DNA from: Sorghum bicolor
Taxonomy: Eukaryota; Streptophyta; Magnoliopsida; Poales; Poaceae
Length of the DNA stretch: 64,000 nt
NCBI RefSeq assembly: GCF_000003195.3
Contig: NC_012874.2
Location: 1,147,001-1,211,000 of the forward strand
Direction of reading: 5' to 3'
How positions within the stretch are numbered: the stretch's first letter is position 1; each line of letters starts with the position of its first letter. The notes under the pieces were generated by a model. It made no database searches and was not told the DNA's origin. It saw only the letters and a list, made by a program, of their open reading frames with translations. The position numbers and the translations under genes are program-made. This document shows, in pieces, positions 22,459 through 34,162 of this stretch.

Positions 22459-25167
22459 ATGGCCGGAAGCCCCCGCCGCCGCCGCCGCCGCGGAGCGCGG
22501 TCGTCGCAGCAGAGCGCCGAATCCTCGGCGCTGGAGGAGGGCACTCTCAGCACCAGGTCTGCAGCCTGAGCCCAACCCTAACCATTCATCTCTCTTCCTT
22601 TTTCCCCCGTCTGCTTAACTTAATTAGGGCGTATTATTTTCATTTCCTGAGCGGATGGGGGGCGGGGCGGATCCATCAATCAGTCAGTAGTCTTTCTTTA
22701 GTCAATCAGTAGTTAATAAACGAGGTCATCGATCAGTATATTACTGAAACGTCGAGTCTTGGTGTCCTAAAAAAGAAGTGTCGAATCTTTTGGACTGGGT
22801 GGGAAATTTAGTGTATTTTCTTGATGAATTATTGTGTCATTTTGACGAACTGTCTGTGATATTTTAAGGGTATTTTGGTCGAAATTTAGTGTATTTTCTT
22901 GATGAATTTAGTGTATTTTCTTGATGAATTATTAGTTAGTAGTGGGGCAGTTGGTGCACTGGCCTCCTTTAATTTGGGTCTCCACCCCCTGTTTGGACTT
23001 TGGATGCACTTCATTCCAGCCCAATCCACATGGGTCTCCAATTCCTCCGAACCCATGTGGACTAGGGTGGATTGGGGTGCATCGAAACAAGGCTTATATA
23101 AGCTGTGCCTGTTTTAGATTATTCTGATTTATGGCTCCAAATCAGTTGTACATCCCGCCAGGCTCCTCTTTTTTTCCCTCAATTCTCTTAGAAAGACAAA
23201 TAGTTTGAGAATTCCTTTAGATGTCTATATCTATGTTGAGTAGTCTTGGTCATGCCACTGCCTTGAACTTTGGTCTCTTGGTTTAGCGATGAGGTGAAAT
23301 TCAATGTCGAATTTGATTTTGGTGGATAATTTTGTGGTGATCCTGAGTACTGTCATGGAATAGCTATCAAAAAGAATCAAAACTATCTGCATAATCCGTG
23401 GAAAGGATGACCACCCATTTAATATTATGGAAATGCACATTGATCACATGGTGGTATTTACTGGATGTGTTGTATACAGTAGAATCAGAAAAAGAGTGCC
23501 TCTCATTTCACCACGTCGTCACATGTGTAGTTGGTCATCCCCATAGTTATGGAGCTGCAGGGTTTGGTGCTCACTTCACCACGTAGGGTTTAGTGCTCAC
23601 TTCTGTTTACTGACCTAGTAAATTATTATAGAAAGCCACATGAAAGTTGTTTGGATATGAGAGGAGCATATCACTGCGCTTTTATGTCAATCGACATTTA
23701 TTTTGAGGCTATTATACAAAGTCACCCCATCTGCTACGATTTGAAAATATACAGTTATATGATTTGAAAATATACAATTATATGTATCGCTGGCGCACCA
23801 AAAGAATTCTAGTTATGCTATTGTGGAACAAAAACAAGCTGTTGGTGGCTCTGACATAGCTTGTCCTGATTGAAGCTTGGTATGTCAAGATAGACCACCA
23901 TGCTTGTTGTCCAACAGTGTATTAGCTGATTAGTTCCAGTTTTTTATTCTGATCCATTGTTATTGAATTTCTATGTTTCAGAGAAGTTACCATTGTGGAG
24001 AATTCAGGCTCTACTTCTTCTGGATCTTATGTTTGTGCAGATCTCCTAGACAGCCTGCTTCATGAAATCATTGTTCTCATCAACTCATTCCAGGATTTCC
24101 TTGCTTTTACTGGCACCTGCCACTCTTGGCGTGCAGCAGTCTCTTCCTTCCCCTCTGTGTATGCTTTCAGCTTCCCACCTCTCCACCTCAAACCAGATGG
24201 TCCTTATGTCCCTCCACATAGCAGAGGTATGAAGCACCTCAGTTTGTCTAGTTGCAAATGGAATCTCTGTGACATTACCAAGAAAAATTTGTCCCTTCAA
24301 TGTTCAGTGCCTCAAAACACTCCAAATGAAATGGACTACCTGGGCTGCTCACATGGGTATTTTATCTTTACATATGAGGAACACTGCCTCCTTGTCGATG
24401 CATACACTGGTGCCAAGGTGATGCCCCCCAAACTCCCATGCAACAACAATATCGACTACTATCCTTATATTGGCGTCCTTACGGCTCCATTCAGTTCACC
24501 CAACTCGTGCCTCCTCCTCTTCTCAATGGCCTCCATGTTCGAGTGGCAGGTTGGAACAAACTCCTGGTCAGAGCATCCTCTTCATCTTGACCATGAACGC
24601 ATCTATCAGGTTGTCTTCTTCAAATGTCATATCCTTGTCACAGATACTCTTATGAGGCTTCACACTATCCAATTGACACCCCAGTTCAGCATGAAAAGAA
24701 TAGCAGTTACGTGGAGCTCCCTGCGGGCCCTGCCTCTTAACCCATGGTTGGTGGTCTGTGGTGACATGCTTCTCATGGTTGACCTCGCAATTAGCTTTGG
24801 TGAGTCCAATGGCTCCATTAGATTTTTCGAGGTCTTTCGCCTTGACTTCTCAGTGAAGCCAGCCAGGTGGGTACAGCTGGAGAAGTTGGAAAACCTTGCG
24901 CTATTTATTAGTCTGGATAGGCGGAACCCTGCAGTTTCTTGCATGAACCCCGAGAGATGGGGAGGAAAGAGTAACTGTGTTTACGTTGCCAGGCTATTTG
25001 ATGATGCTGATCCTGAAGAGACTTGGACTGTGCTGGAGGTTGGTCAGTCAGTTCCCCACCACCGTGTATTTGACACCATGATGTATGGTCATGCATTCCC
25101 ACCAGAATACAGACAAATCGGTAGCCTCTGGCTGTTCCCCAGTATGGTTTATGGCGCCAGCCAGTGA
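22459..25167 (+). CDS. F-box/DUF295-like protein (copy C), two exons
   Basis: Predicted 427 residues. Exon 1 is 22459-22556 (MAGSPRRRRRRG..., arginine-rich) with donor GT at 22557. Exon 2 is 23982-25167 after acceptor CAG. The join is in frame (phase 2). The second exon alone has no ATG at its 5' end, only GTG at 23995, which supports the upstream exon. A degenerate F-box near residues 51-89 ('LLDSLLHEIIVLINSFQDF', 'GTCHSWRAAVSSFP') would bind SKP1 in an SCF ubiquitin ligase. The rest looks like the DUF295 fold of grass F-box proteins, with C-terminal 'NCVYVARLFDDAD' and 'GSLWLFPSMVYG'. The substrate is unknown. The paralogue is at 33435-36192. A LINE fragment lies 20 bases after the stop. 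Confidence 0.82.
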
Positions 25168-25186
25168 CTCGCATTGGCCTTCAGGG

Positions 25187-25900
25187 TTTTTTTTTTCGAG
25201 AACATGCGTGGCATGTATTTCATTAAGCAGAGAATAAGAGTTTTAGAACAACTTTGGAGTCGGTAATCCAAGGATTACCCCCAACCTCCAACAGACCACA
25301 CCAAAGCAACAGCAAGAACAGAAATTACAAACAGCAAACTTGCACTAGGGGGGACACCGGGGTCACAGGGCGAGGACCTCCCCCAACGGCTTGTAACCGG
25401 CTGCCACCCAAAGGGACGCCTCCTCGAGAATGGCCTGAAGAAGAGCCGCCGGCTGCCTAGAAGAACGGTCGAAAGTCCTCGCATTCCTCTCTTTCCAGAG
25501 GCTCCAGCCGACGAGGAAGAACAAGGAGTCAAAACCTCGACGAATTTGCTTGGGAAGACGCTTTCTTGAATCAATCCACCAAGACATGACATCCTGATCC
25601 TGGACGACAGAGACCTGCTGCAGGCGGAATCTACCAAGGCAGGCAGCCCATACCTCTCGGCTAAAGACGCAGCCTAAGATGATATGGTCCATCGTCTCCG
25701 CCAATTGGTCACACATGATGCACAGATTATCTTCCTGGAGGCCATGGCGCCACCTTCTGTCTGCCGTCCAGCACTTCTTGTGCAAGACAAGCCAAAAGAA
25801 CAGCTTAACACGCGGAGGCGCTGAGGTTTTCCAAATCTGAGTTGCTCCCAAGGGTCTAGTTTTACAGAGGCAATGGCAATTGTTCTTGTCCTAAAGTTTA
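25187..25900 (-). mobile_element. 5'-truncated LINE, ORF2 C-terminal zf-RVT part
   Basis: The minus-strand frame (25851-25363, 162 residues) has the zf-RVT signature: 'VKLFFWLVLHKKCWTADR', 'CIMCDQLAETMDHIILGC', then 'WSLWKERNART'. The plus-strand T run at 25187-25196 is the poly(A) tail. The same site downstream of the paralogous F-box gene (36205-36225) is uninterrupted, so insertion followed the gene duplication. A clean target duplication was not found. Confidence 0.85.
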
Positions 25901-27181
25901 GTTCGCAAGGTCGCTGTGACTCGAACAGTTCCTGAGCTGGACCAGCGTTGTGTGTTGGAAATACTTTGATGTTGTATTGGGCAAGCCTGCTTGTAACCTG
26001 TTTAAGAACTGAACATCAAGATTGCATTTTGCATTTGCCATTTGAACCCTGGTACCTGTGCACATCAAAATCTGAGGTTTTGTTACCATTTGCTGTTGCT
26101 ATTCCGGTTATTGTTACTGGTGCAGGAAAAATTGGAAAAACGAATTACAAAAGTTTTGTACCGAGTTGTTATTGACGGTGGCTTTGTCATCTCTGCGCTT
26201 CCATGCATTTTCCCATTGTTTCAGTTTTCTGCTTTATTTAAGCATCTGTGCCTTATGTATCCCTCCACTGTTTGACCGTGTATTTTTCTAAAATATTCAG
26301 TACAAATTGAACCGTTATACTATATGTTTGTCATCACAGCGATCAGCTCGAGTTTTTGTCTACAGCATGAACGGCTGAGGAAAAAATGGCAGCTGGAGTA
26401 GTACTGTGTCTCTATCTTCGCGTCCTAGTTTGTGCAACTTGTTTTTTTGGGTACGTGTTCAAGACATACAATCGCCAATTCATGATGACGCACAGAACTT
26501 AGGATAGTTTTGTGATGGCTGAGGATATACTGCCAAAGTTTGCTCTGGATTTTATTTTATTTCATTTCATTTTGAGATTACAGCAGGGGTTAACGTTCAT
26601 CAAACCTAGTAGCAGGTTAGCACTTGTTTCCCAAGTCCCTGTGCACTGTTAGAGGTTTACTACTGTTAGAAGTTTACTCTTTCTAGTGATATATTTTTGT
26701 AGGAACATTCGGTAGAGTGACATTTAAATGTGCGTCATTCAATAGGATGAGAATAAGTTAAATATGCCTCTCACGACTCATATAGAATTTATCTTTTTAC
26801 ATCTTTGGTGGGGGTACAATTACATAAATGAAACGAGTTAATTGTCACTTCTGTTCGCTGGTCTGAAAAAACACGGCTGAAACTGTTTGTTGATTATTGT
26901 GAGAGAAAAAAACTGTTGTCTTATAAACCCTTTTCTGTCAACCAACAATGTTTTTCTCTCAGGCAAAGGACTTTTTACAGTCCTGAAACCAAATTGGAGG
27001 ATGATAAGAAGTGTTGTTTTTATAACAACAATAAAACCATCAAATGTTTGTTTTTTGAGTGTCATTAGCATGATTTGTTTGGATGCTCGCAAAAAAAAAG
27101 CATGATTTGTTTGGAGGATTTTTCATCAGCTTTTGGCTTGCAGCCGCCAACAAATATAGCCCTTTTTTCCAAACATTATTA
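25901..27181. other. 3' flank of F-box copy C
   Basis: 25901-26600 matches the 3' flank of copy D (36215-36840), for example 'GCATTTTGCATT', 'GGTACCTGTG' and 'TCAGCTTTT'-like stretches. From about 26600 to 27181 the sequence is unique and no gene is seen. Confidence 0.5.
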
Positions 27182-27530
27182 GAGCAACTCCTACAGCTGG
27201 CCAAATGCATCTGTGAAGCTATTATAGCTATTGTGGCCCAAAAAATGCTTTCCAACAGCCTTTCCATCCGGTCTTCTATTTTTCCCCACTGGCTATTCCG
27301 CAATCGTCGCTGGCCAATTTTCGCGAGCCAGAGCTGCTTGCTATCCGCGGCGCCAATCGATTCCCGCGCGCGGGCTTCGCCTCTCCCGCGCTTGCCGCGC
27401 GCCGGCCTGTCCCTTTCCCGCGTGTGCCCCTTCTCGTGCTCATCTTCTGCTTCAGATCAGGGTGTTCTGTTTTCATCTCATCTCTCCACGACGCGGATCC
27501 TCGAGGTCCTCGAAATCGTGCAGAGGCACC

Positions 27531-29266
27531 ATGTCGCAAGCACAATCAGAAGCGGATCTGATGTGTGCGAGCCATGGCCATGGGGAGCCCAATTCGTCTG
27601 AGCTCCAGTCGTTCCCCATATTCTCGGCGGCCACCTGTTGGGAGCAACAGCAGTTTCCTTCGCTGCCTTGGTTGCAAAATTCAGGGATACCTAGGCTGCG
27701 GCATGGAGTTCTTCCTCCCAATGCTTCATCTGCTGCATCAGCCCCCTTGTCTGACATGTATTCCGGTAAGATCCAAATAGCTAGATCTATTTTTTTTTCA
27801 ATGATCAGGCCAACCGAAATATATGCCTGTGAGATTAGATGCAGTTTGTTAACTATTTATTGCAAGTGACTTGTGAATGAAAGCATTCTTGGCAATATGT
27901 TCTGTATATAACTCAGATTTGGTGTGCTCTTAATCATGAAAGCATTCGTGTTACTTTCAGATAGTACAGTTTGACTAGTTGCAGTAAAGTGAAGGTTCGT
28001 GCATATTACAAATTTATTTATTGAACTACGGTTTGTGTATTCCAGTAAGTAATTTTTTTGTGTGTCAGTCTGATTTGCTATCATAGTAGATTTTAATTCC
28101 ATTGTACCTACTTCTTGAAATCATATTTCAGACTTTCAGTATATGATCTTGATTGTCCATGTGTTTTTTTTTCTTCACAGGCGCCATGGATTCAGAAAGA
28201 TCTTTTACTGACATAATTACAAGGGGATGTAATCCTGCTGCCTTGTCTGAAAATGTCCCAGCTCCTAATGAAATGCCAGCATGTGTTGAGGTCCCAGCAA
28301 GTGTGAAAGCAAATCCGAAAAGATCCAAAAATTTCAGTAAAGAGGAGGACAAATTGTTGGTCTCAGCATGGCTAAATGTGAGTTTGGATCCAGTGCATGG
28401 AGTTGATCAATCACGTTCGACTTATTGGAAAAGAATATATGAATTTTTTCATACCAACAAGACATTTGAGTCTGATCGAACTCAAAGCTCCCTAATGAGC
28501 CGATGGTCAGGTATTCAACATGATTGCAACTCATATGCTGGTTGTGTTTCAAAGATAGAGACTAGAAATCAGAGTGGCGTATCTATTGCTGATAAGGTTA
28601 GATAATATACCTTGCTCTTCCAATTGTATATGATGTTTCTCTATGTCATGCAGCCTCTGTGTGTTTGAATTGTAGGAAAAAAATGCATTAAGAATATTCA
28701 AGTCCGAGGACAAGCATCATCGAGATTTCCCGTACATCCATTGCTGGGAAAAATTGAAAGACCAGGCCAAATGGAAGAATAGGAACAATCAGAGTGGAAC
28801 GGCTGCAAGAAAAAAGCAAAAGACGACGGCGAATTCAAGTCCTGCAGTGGCTGCACAATTAGCTCTCACTACTAATGGTGAAGATAGTCAGGCTGCAATG
28901 CCTACAGTGCATAGACCTGCAGGGAAGAAGAAGGAGATCGACAAATTACGACAGCGTTCCAGCATCGAAGCATTGGATTATCTATTGGCAAAGAAGAAAG
29001 AGGCTGATATAGAGAAGGATTTGAAGAAAGAGGAGAGGTGCAAAAAAGCCTTCGCATTGCAGGAAGAAAGGATCAGAATCGATTCAGAAAGGATCAGAAT
29101 CGAGGAAGAAAGGATCAGACTTGAGAAAGCCAAATTTGAGTTTGAGAGGAACCTCGAAGAAAAGAGAATTATCAATGTCGATACAAGTACCATGTCCAAT
29201 AAACAACAGCTATTATATGAAGACCTCAAGAATGACATACTTGCACGGCGTACTATCAAAAATTAG
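27531..29266 (+). CDS. PIF/Harbinger ORF1: Myb/SANT-like, NAM-associated protein
   Basis: Three exons, 27531-27765, 28181-28596 and 28676-29266, all with GT-AG borders and frame-preserving joins, give 413 residues. Residues ~120-195 form the Myb/SANT-like DNA-binding region ('KNFSKEEDKLLVSAWLNVS', 'YWKRIYEFFH', 'SLMSRWSGIQ'). Residues ~225-260 ('FPYIHCWEKLKDQAKW') match the NAM-associated C-terminal domain. A long charged helix with repeated 'EERIRI(D/E)' heptads follows (~330-375). In this superfamily ORF1 helps the transposase bind the ends and enter the nucleus. The three exons have no lesion. Host genes of the trihelix/NAM-like family look similar, but its position inside the TIRs favours the transposon. 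Confidence 0.82.
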
Positions 29267-29566
29267 ATAGAACATCAGTTTATGCAGTGATACACATTTT
29301 ATGTTTTGTTAAATATTTGAATTTCTTGCATAGATACAGTATCATGGTGTGTTGGTTCTATACATCTGGATTATCAGATTTTATTGGATATAGTATCACA
29401 TTTACATACGAGTGGTTGTATTCACAAGTGGCCTTCACACAAATATGCCAATCTGAAATGTAAAAAAGCCAACAACCAAGCACATTATCTTTTTTATTAA
29501 ACACAGTCACCATCATGTAGGAAACAATAAGAGTATAGCATCATTACAGTCCAACGACAAATGAAA

Positions 29567-30938
29567 TCAATCATTTATAGTATTAGTGTATAAATCTGGA
29601 TAATTTTGCCATAAGTGCTCAATAAGATCAGCTTGAAGTTGTGTGTGTGTTTCCTTGTCCTTGATATTCTTGTAATTTTGAATGAAAGCATCTAGCTCAG
29701 GTGTACTCTCATGGGATACTTTTTCTCCCATGTCGTCGTAATTGAAATCGTCTTCGTCAACCCCCTCATCCTCAACAATCATGTTATGCATAATGACACA
29801 AGCGTTCATGATGTCTCGAAGCGTGTCCTCATCCCACAAACGAGCTGGTCTTCGAACGATAGCAAAGCGAGCTTGTAGAACCCCAAACGCTCGTTCAACA
29901 TCCTTCCTACACGCTTCTTGTGCCTTAGCAAAATATTTATTCTTGTTACCTTGTGGCTCTGGTATGGTCTTCACAAAAGTGGCCCAAGATGGATATATGC
30001 CATCGGCAAGATAATAACCCATTGTATAATTGTTTCCGTTAATGCTATAATTAACCTGTGGGCCTTGACCTTCAGCAAGCCTTGCAAAAACAGGAGATCT
30101 CTGAAGAACATTGATATCATTGTGCGAGCCTGGCATCCCAAAAAAGCGTGCCAAATCCAAAGATCTTTTGAAGCAACTGCTTCAAGTATAATTGTAGGAT
30201 CCTTTTTGTGCCCCATGTACATGCCCTGCCATGCAACCGGGCAATTTTTCCAGGTCCAATGCATGCAGTCTATGGAACCCAACATACCTGGAAAACCTCT
30301 TCTCTCACCAATTGCAAGCAATCTAGCTGTATCTTTCTCATTAGGCATTCTCATGTACTCATCCCCAAATATTCCAACAACAGCTCCAACAAACCTTCTC
30401 AGACTCTCAAGAGCAGTACTTTCACCAATACGAACATAGTCATCTGTAGCATCAGCCGCTACACCATAAGCTAACATCCGAAATGCCGCCACAACCTTCT
30501 GCAAACAAGATAGTCCTAGGGTTCCAGCTGCATTCCTCTTTTGCACAAAATAATTGTCATGCTTCTCAGCAGCATTCATTATACGGACAAACACATGTCG
30601 CCTCATTCGAAATCTATGTAAAAACAAATTGATTAGGCAAAATCAAACGCATACAAGGTATATAATTGAACAAAATGGTTACATACGAACCTGCGCATGA
30701 AATAGTTTGGCCCGTATGTAGGATTATCTGAAAAATAGTCTTGATAAAGTCTCTCATGCCCAGCCTGTCTATCACGATTTAATACACGGTGTCCCTCAAC
30801 TGAACCACGATGATGTGGTTCATTGCCAATATCTGTTGATACTATATGGGCAGCAACAATATATAACTCATCATCATCATCCGAAGATGATGAATCCACC
30901 AATTCATTTAGTAGATTAAACTCAGCTTCAGAATCCAT
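29567..30938 (-). pseudogene. PIF/Harbinger transposase (DDE_Tnp_4), one-base frameshift
   Basis: Minus-strand gene: exon 1 is 30938-30691, a 77-bp intron follows (30690-30614), and exon 2 is 30613-29567. The join yields 'NYFMRRFRMRRHVFVR', a typical start of the helix-turn-helix part. Catalytic motifs seen are 'SIDCMHW' (first Asp), 'GSHNDINVL' (second Asp) and 'DVERAFGVLQARF' (Glu), plus 'YYLADGIYP' and 'MHNMIVEDE'. The frame is lost between the first and second Asp. A run of six A on the plus strand (30140-30145) is one base shorter than the family reading needs. Everything before and after is open. It would need complementation by another element, unless the base is a sequencing error. 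Confidence 0.85.
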
Positions 30939-31651
30939 TACACACCTACGGCTCTAGGGCAAAGCTGTGATCAGAAACAATGACCTGATAAATTCTAAAG
31001 ATGAAGCGTTCGCCAGTCGCCACCGTCGGCTGCTGCTCGGCTCTGCCACGAGCGCCCAGGCAACGAACAGCCGTAGTGCGCCGCCAAGGGTTGCTAGTCG
31101 TGCATTGGGAGCAGACCTGGCGGCGGACGTATATTGCGACTTGCGAGCCAACGTCCGGACTTGTTGCGGCCAAAGACCCCAACCGTCTTGATGAGGTGGC
31201 CCGTTTAAATATAGAAAAGGATCATATTTAGCTAGACTGCTGTGGCACGCTTCTTTTTAAGAGACTTTTCTATTTTACAAGATGGCTAAATCAAGGAATT
31301 TAGCATTTACTTTTAGCTAATCTGTAGGAGTTGCTCCAACAAGTGGATCCAAAATTGCAATGTCAAATTTGAGTAGGTGCAAGTACAATATTTTCATCTG
31401 TGTAGTTGACAAGAAATAACGTAGTTTTTTTTTAAAAAAAACCCTACAGTTTGCAGGTTATTTTCGGTGTGACCTATTGGACGCGGATTCGGCCCATAAT
31501 TTAGAAGGATGTTGATCGACCCAATTTGAAATAGACATGTCCAATGATGGAGACCACGACAGTAGAGATTTTCTCTAAAAATAGGTGGCTGCCTTTTAAT
31601 GGGCTTTGTGCTTAGTTCATCTTTAGTCTTGTTTGGAGCAGGAATGATGAG

Positions 31652-32041
31652 CCCTGTTTGGATGCAAAGTATTTTTTGAAGTTTTGGAGAAATATTATGG
31701 TTTACAAAATACTTTTGGTTTTTAAAAACTATTGGATGTTTGGATGCAACAAATCTTGTAGTATCTAAAATCATGGTTTTGTCAAAATTGTAGTCTGAGT
31801 TTTAGAAACTCCACTCATGATTTTTTTTTCTAAACCACGTTTTTCTCTCTTTTTTACGAGACCCAATAACAAATGTAGATGCTCACATACATGAGTGCAC
31901 ACCCACTCATATAAACGCACGTCGCCAACTTTATCCGTATGAGCACCTTTCAAGAACTGAGTTGGACCAGTAAATTTTGACTTAAAAAATCATTGGTTTG
32001 TGATACTACAGTTTTTGAAAACCATATCATCTAAACAGACC
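31652..32041. mobile_element. MITE-like segment with weak terminal inverted repeats
   Basis: The left GCCCTGTTTGGATGCAAAG and right CATCTAAACAGACC are loosely inverse, as in Tourist-like elements. The interior repeats 'GGATGTTTGGATGCAAC' and ACTACAGTTTTTG/ATACTTTTGG motifs. The boundaries are uncertain. Confidence 0.4.
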
Positions 32042-32608
32042 ATAAATGTTATTTCTGTAATGATAAGGAAGCCATTAAATAAGATTTTTCTATTGTCATG
32101 TAGTGATATTTGTTTAAAAAATGTAAAATATTATAGCGAATATCCTTGTAACTAGCTCTGCAGGAATGACGTGTATTGTGATATCAAAATCAATAGAGAA
32201 GAATATCGATATTTGATGACATCAAATAGACATATCATGAACATTATTCTACGATAAGTCTGAAGATTCTTAATTGGTATTATAAATATTAGATTAATAG
32301 CTTTTTATATAAACATAATCAAAGATGAAATAATTGATATAATATTATGTTATTAGAATTTCAGTCTTGTCCGGATGGAGTAACTATTATTTTTCGATTT
32401 TTGAAGCATTTCTTTTTTATATCTCCAAAATATACTCTACTGTGTAACAAAATGAAAGAGCCGACCAGACCTTGTTTTCTTTTTAAGATCTGGGCCCCAG
32501 TGGGCCTGTGTCTAGATCGGTTTGGTTTTTCTTGCTAAATTTTAGTTAACTAGTTAGTCTTGGCTGATTAGTGAGACTAAACTATTTTAGCTTCTAAAGT
32601 GACTAAGG

Positions 32609-33205
32609 GGGGTGTTTAGTTCTTCTTTCATCCAAAAAATTCTGATTTTTGTCTGTCATTTTGCATAATGAAACCGAACACCATACAAAATTTTTGATAA
32701 AAAGATGGCTATTCTCCATTTTAGATTTTAGCCTCGAGACACAAAAAAAAAGGTCATAAGAGCCTAAGAGGCTATAACAAAGACAATAAATTATGTATTT
32801 TAAATGGAACTAAACATAGAATTTTTGGCATTTTGTATTTCAGGGGTGTTTAATTCCTCTTTCATCCAAAAAAATTCTGTGTTTTGGTTCATTATTTTGT
32901 ATAATAGAACTAAACACCATACATTTTTTTTGGCAAAAAGGCGACTATTCTCTATTATGGATTTTGGTCTTTAAGAGAACAAAAAAAGCCCAAAAGAACC
33001 TCAAGAGTCCATAATGAGGGTAATAAATTCTATATTTTGGATGAAACTAAACACAACACTGAAAAAATTGATATTTTGTATTTTATCATTCCAAAGTAGT
33101 TGACGTTTTGCATTTCATGAAGAACTAAACATGCTCTTCAACATTTCAATGTAGTTGGCATTTTGTATTCAGTATTTCGTGGGAAACTAAACATGTCTTA
33201 AAGTT
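32609..33205. repeat. Two adjacent related MITE copies (GGGGTGTTTAGTTC)
   Basis: Copies begin near 32609 and 32843. Each has TTCATCCAAAAAA, GAACTAAACACCATACA-like and AAAAAG(A/G)(T/C)G(G/A)CTATTCTC sequence. They sit in the 5' flank of F-box copy D and are missing from the equivalent flank of copy C. Confidence 0.6.
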
Positions 33206-33434
33206 TAGCTGCCTAAAAATTAACTCCCGTCACATCAAGTGTTTGAATATACGCATGAAATATTTTTCATTAAACTTAAAATATAGCTAAAGAATAATTT
33301 ATAAAATAAATTTTTTAAATTTAATTAGTTTATAATTATACAGTAGATATTATTAAATAAAACGAAAATACTGCCGCACCTGTTGAAACACCTCCAAAAA
33401 CAGGCCGGACGTCTCCTAGTCCTCTGCTACCTCC

Positions 33435-34119
33435 ATGGCCGGAAGCCGCCGCCGCCGCCGCCGCCGCAGAGCGCGATCGTCGCAGCAGAGCGTCGGATCC
33501 TCGTCGCTGGAGCCGGAGGGCGCCACTCTCAGCACCAGTCTGCAGCCTGACCGCAACCCTAACCGCTCATCTCTGTTCCTTCCCCCTCGCTTCTTACTTT
33601 AGGGCGTATTTATTTCCTGAGCGCATGGAGGCGGATCCAAGACAGAAATAGGAGAGAATCCGCGAGTTGTTGCAACCAAAAATCAATCAGTAGTCTTGCT
33701 TTAGTCAATCAGTAGTTAATAAACGGATTCATCAATCAGTATACTACTGAAAATCAGAAGTGGGTCGAGTTTTTGTGAAAAAAAAGTATCGACTCTTTTG
33801 GTGGGCTGGTAGGGAAATTTATTTTGTTGTATGTACTACTAAAAATGTGAAATGTCGATTTTTTGTTTCAAAAAAAGAAGTATCGAATCTTTTGGTGGAC
33901 TGGTAGGGAAATTCAGTATATTTTGTTGATGAATTAGTGTGACATTTTGACGAACTGGCAGTGATATATTTAGGGTATTTTTGGTCAGTTAGTGCACTGG
34001 CCTCCTTTAATTTTGGGGCCATCTCCCCTGTTAATAAGCCAATGTCTGTTTGAGATTATTCTGATTTAGTGTATTTTCATCAACATCAAACATATTCGCT
34101 ACAGATCAACCCATTTCCC

Positions 34120-34162
<43 letters not shown>

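Larger units (their letters stand above)
27182..31336. mobile_element. PIF/Harbinger DNA transposon, near-complete, two genes
   Basis: The ends are GAGCAACTCCTACAG at 27182 and its inverse CTGTAGGAGTTGCTC ending at 31336. The 4.15-kb body carries the two genes expected of this superfamily: a Myb/SANT-like ORF1 (plus) and a DDE transposase (minus), convergently arranged. The left flank is TTA; the right flank CAA does not match, so the duplication has decayed or the ends differ by a few bases. It lies between the two F-box paralogues. Confidence 0.8.

Noticed and set aside
27276..27601. Frames on both strands at the start of the Harbinger element
   Set aside because: GC-rich leader of the ORF1 gene; the supported start is the ATG at 27531.
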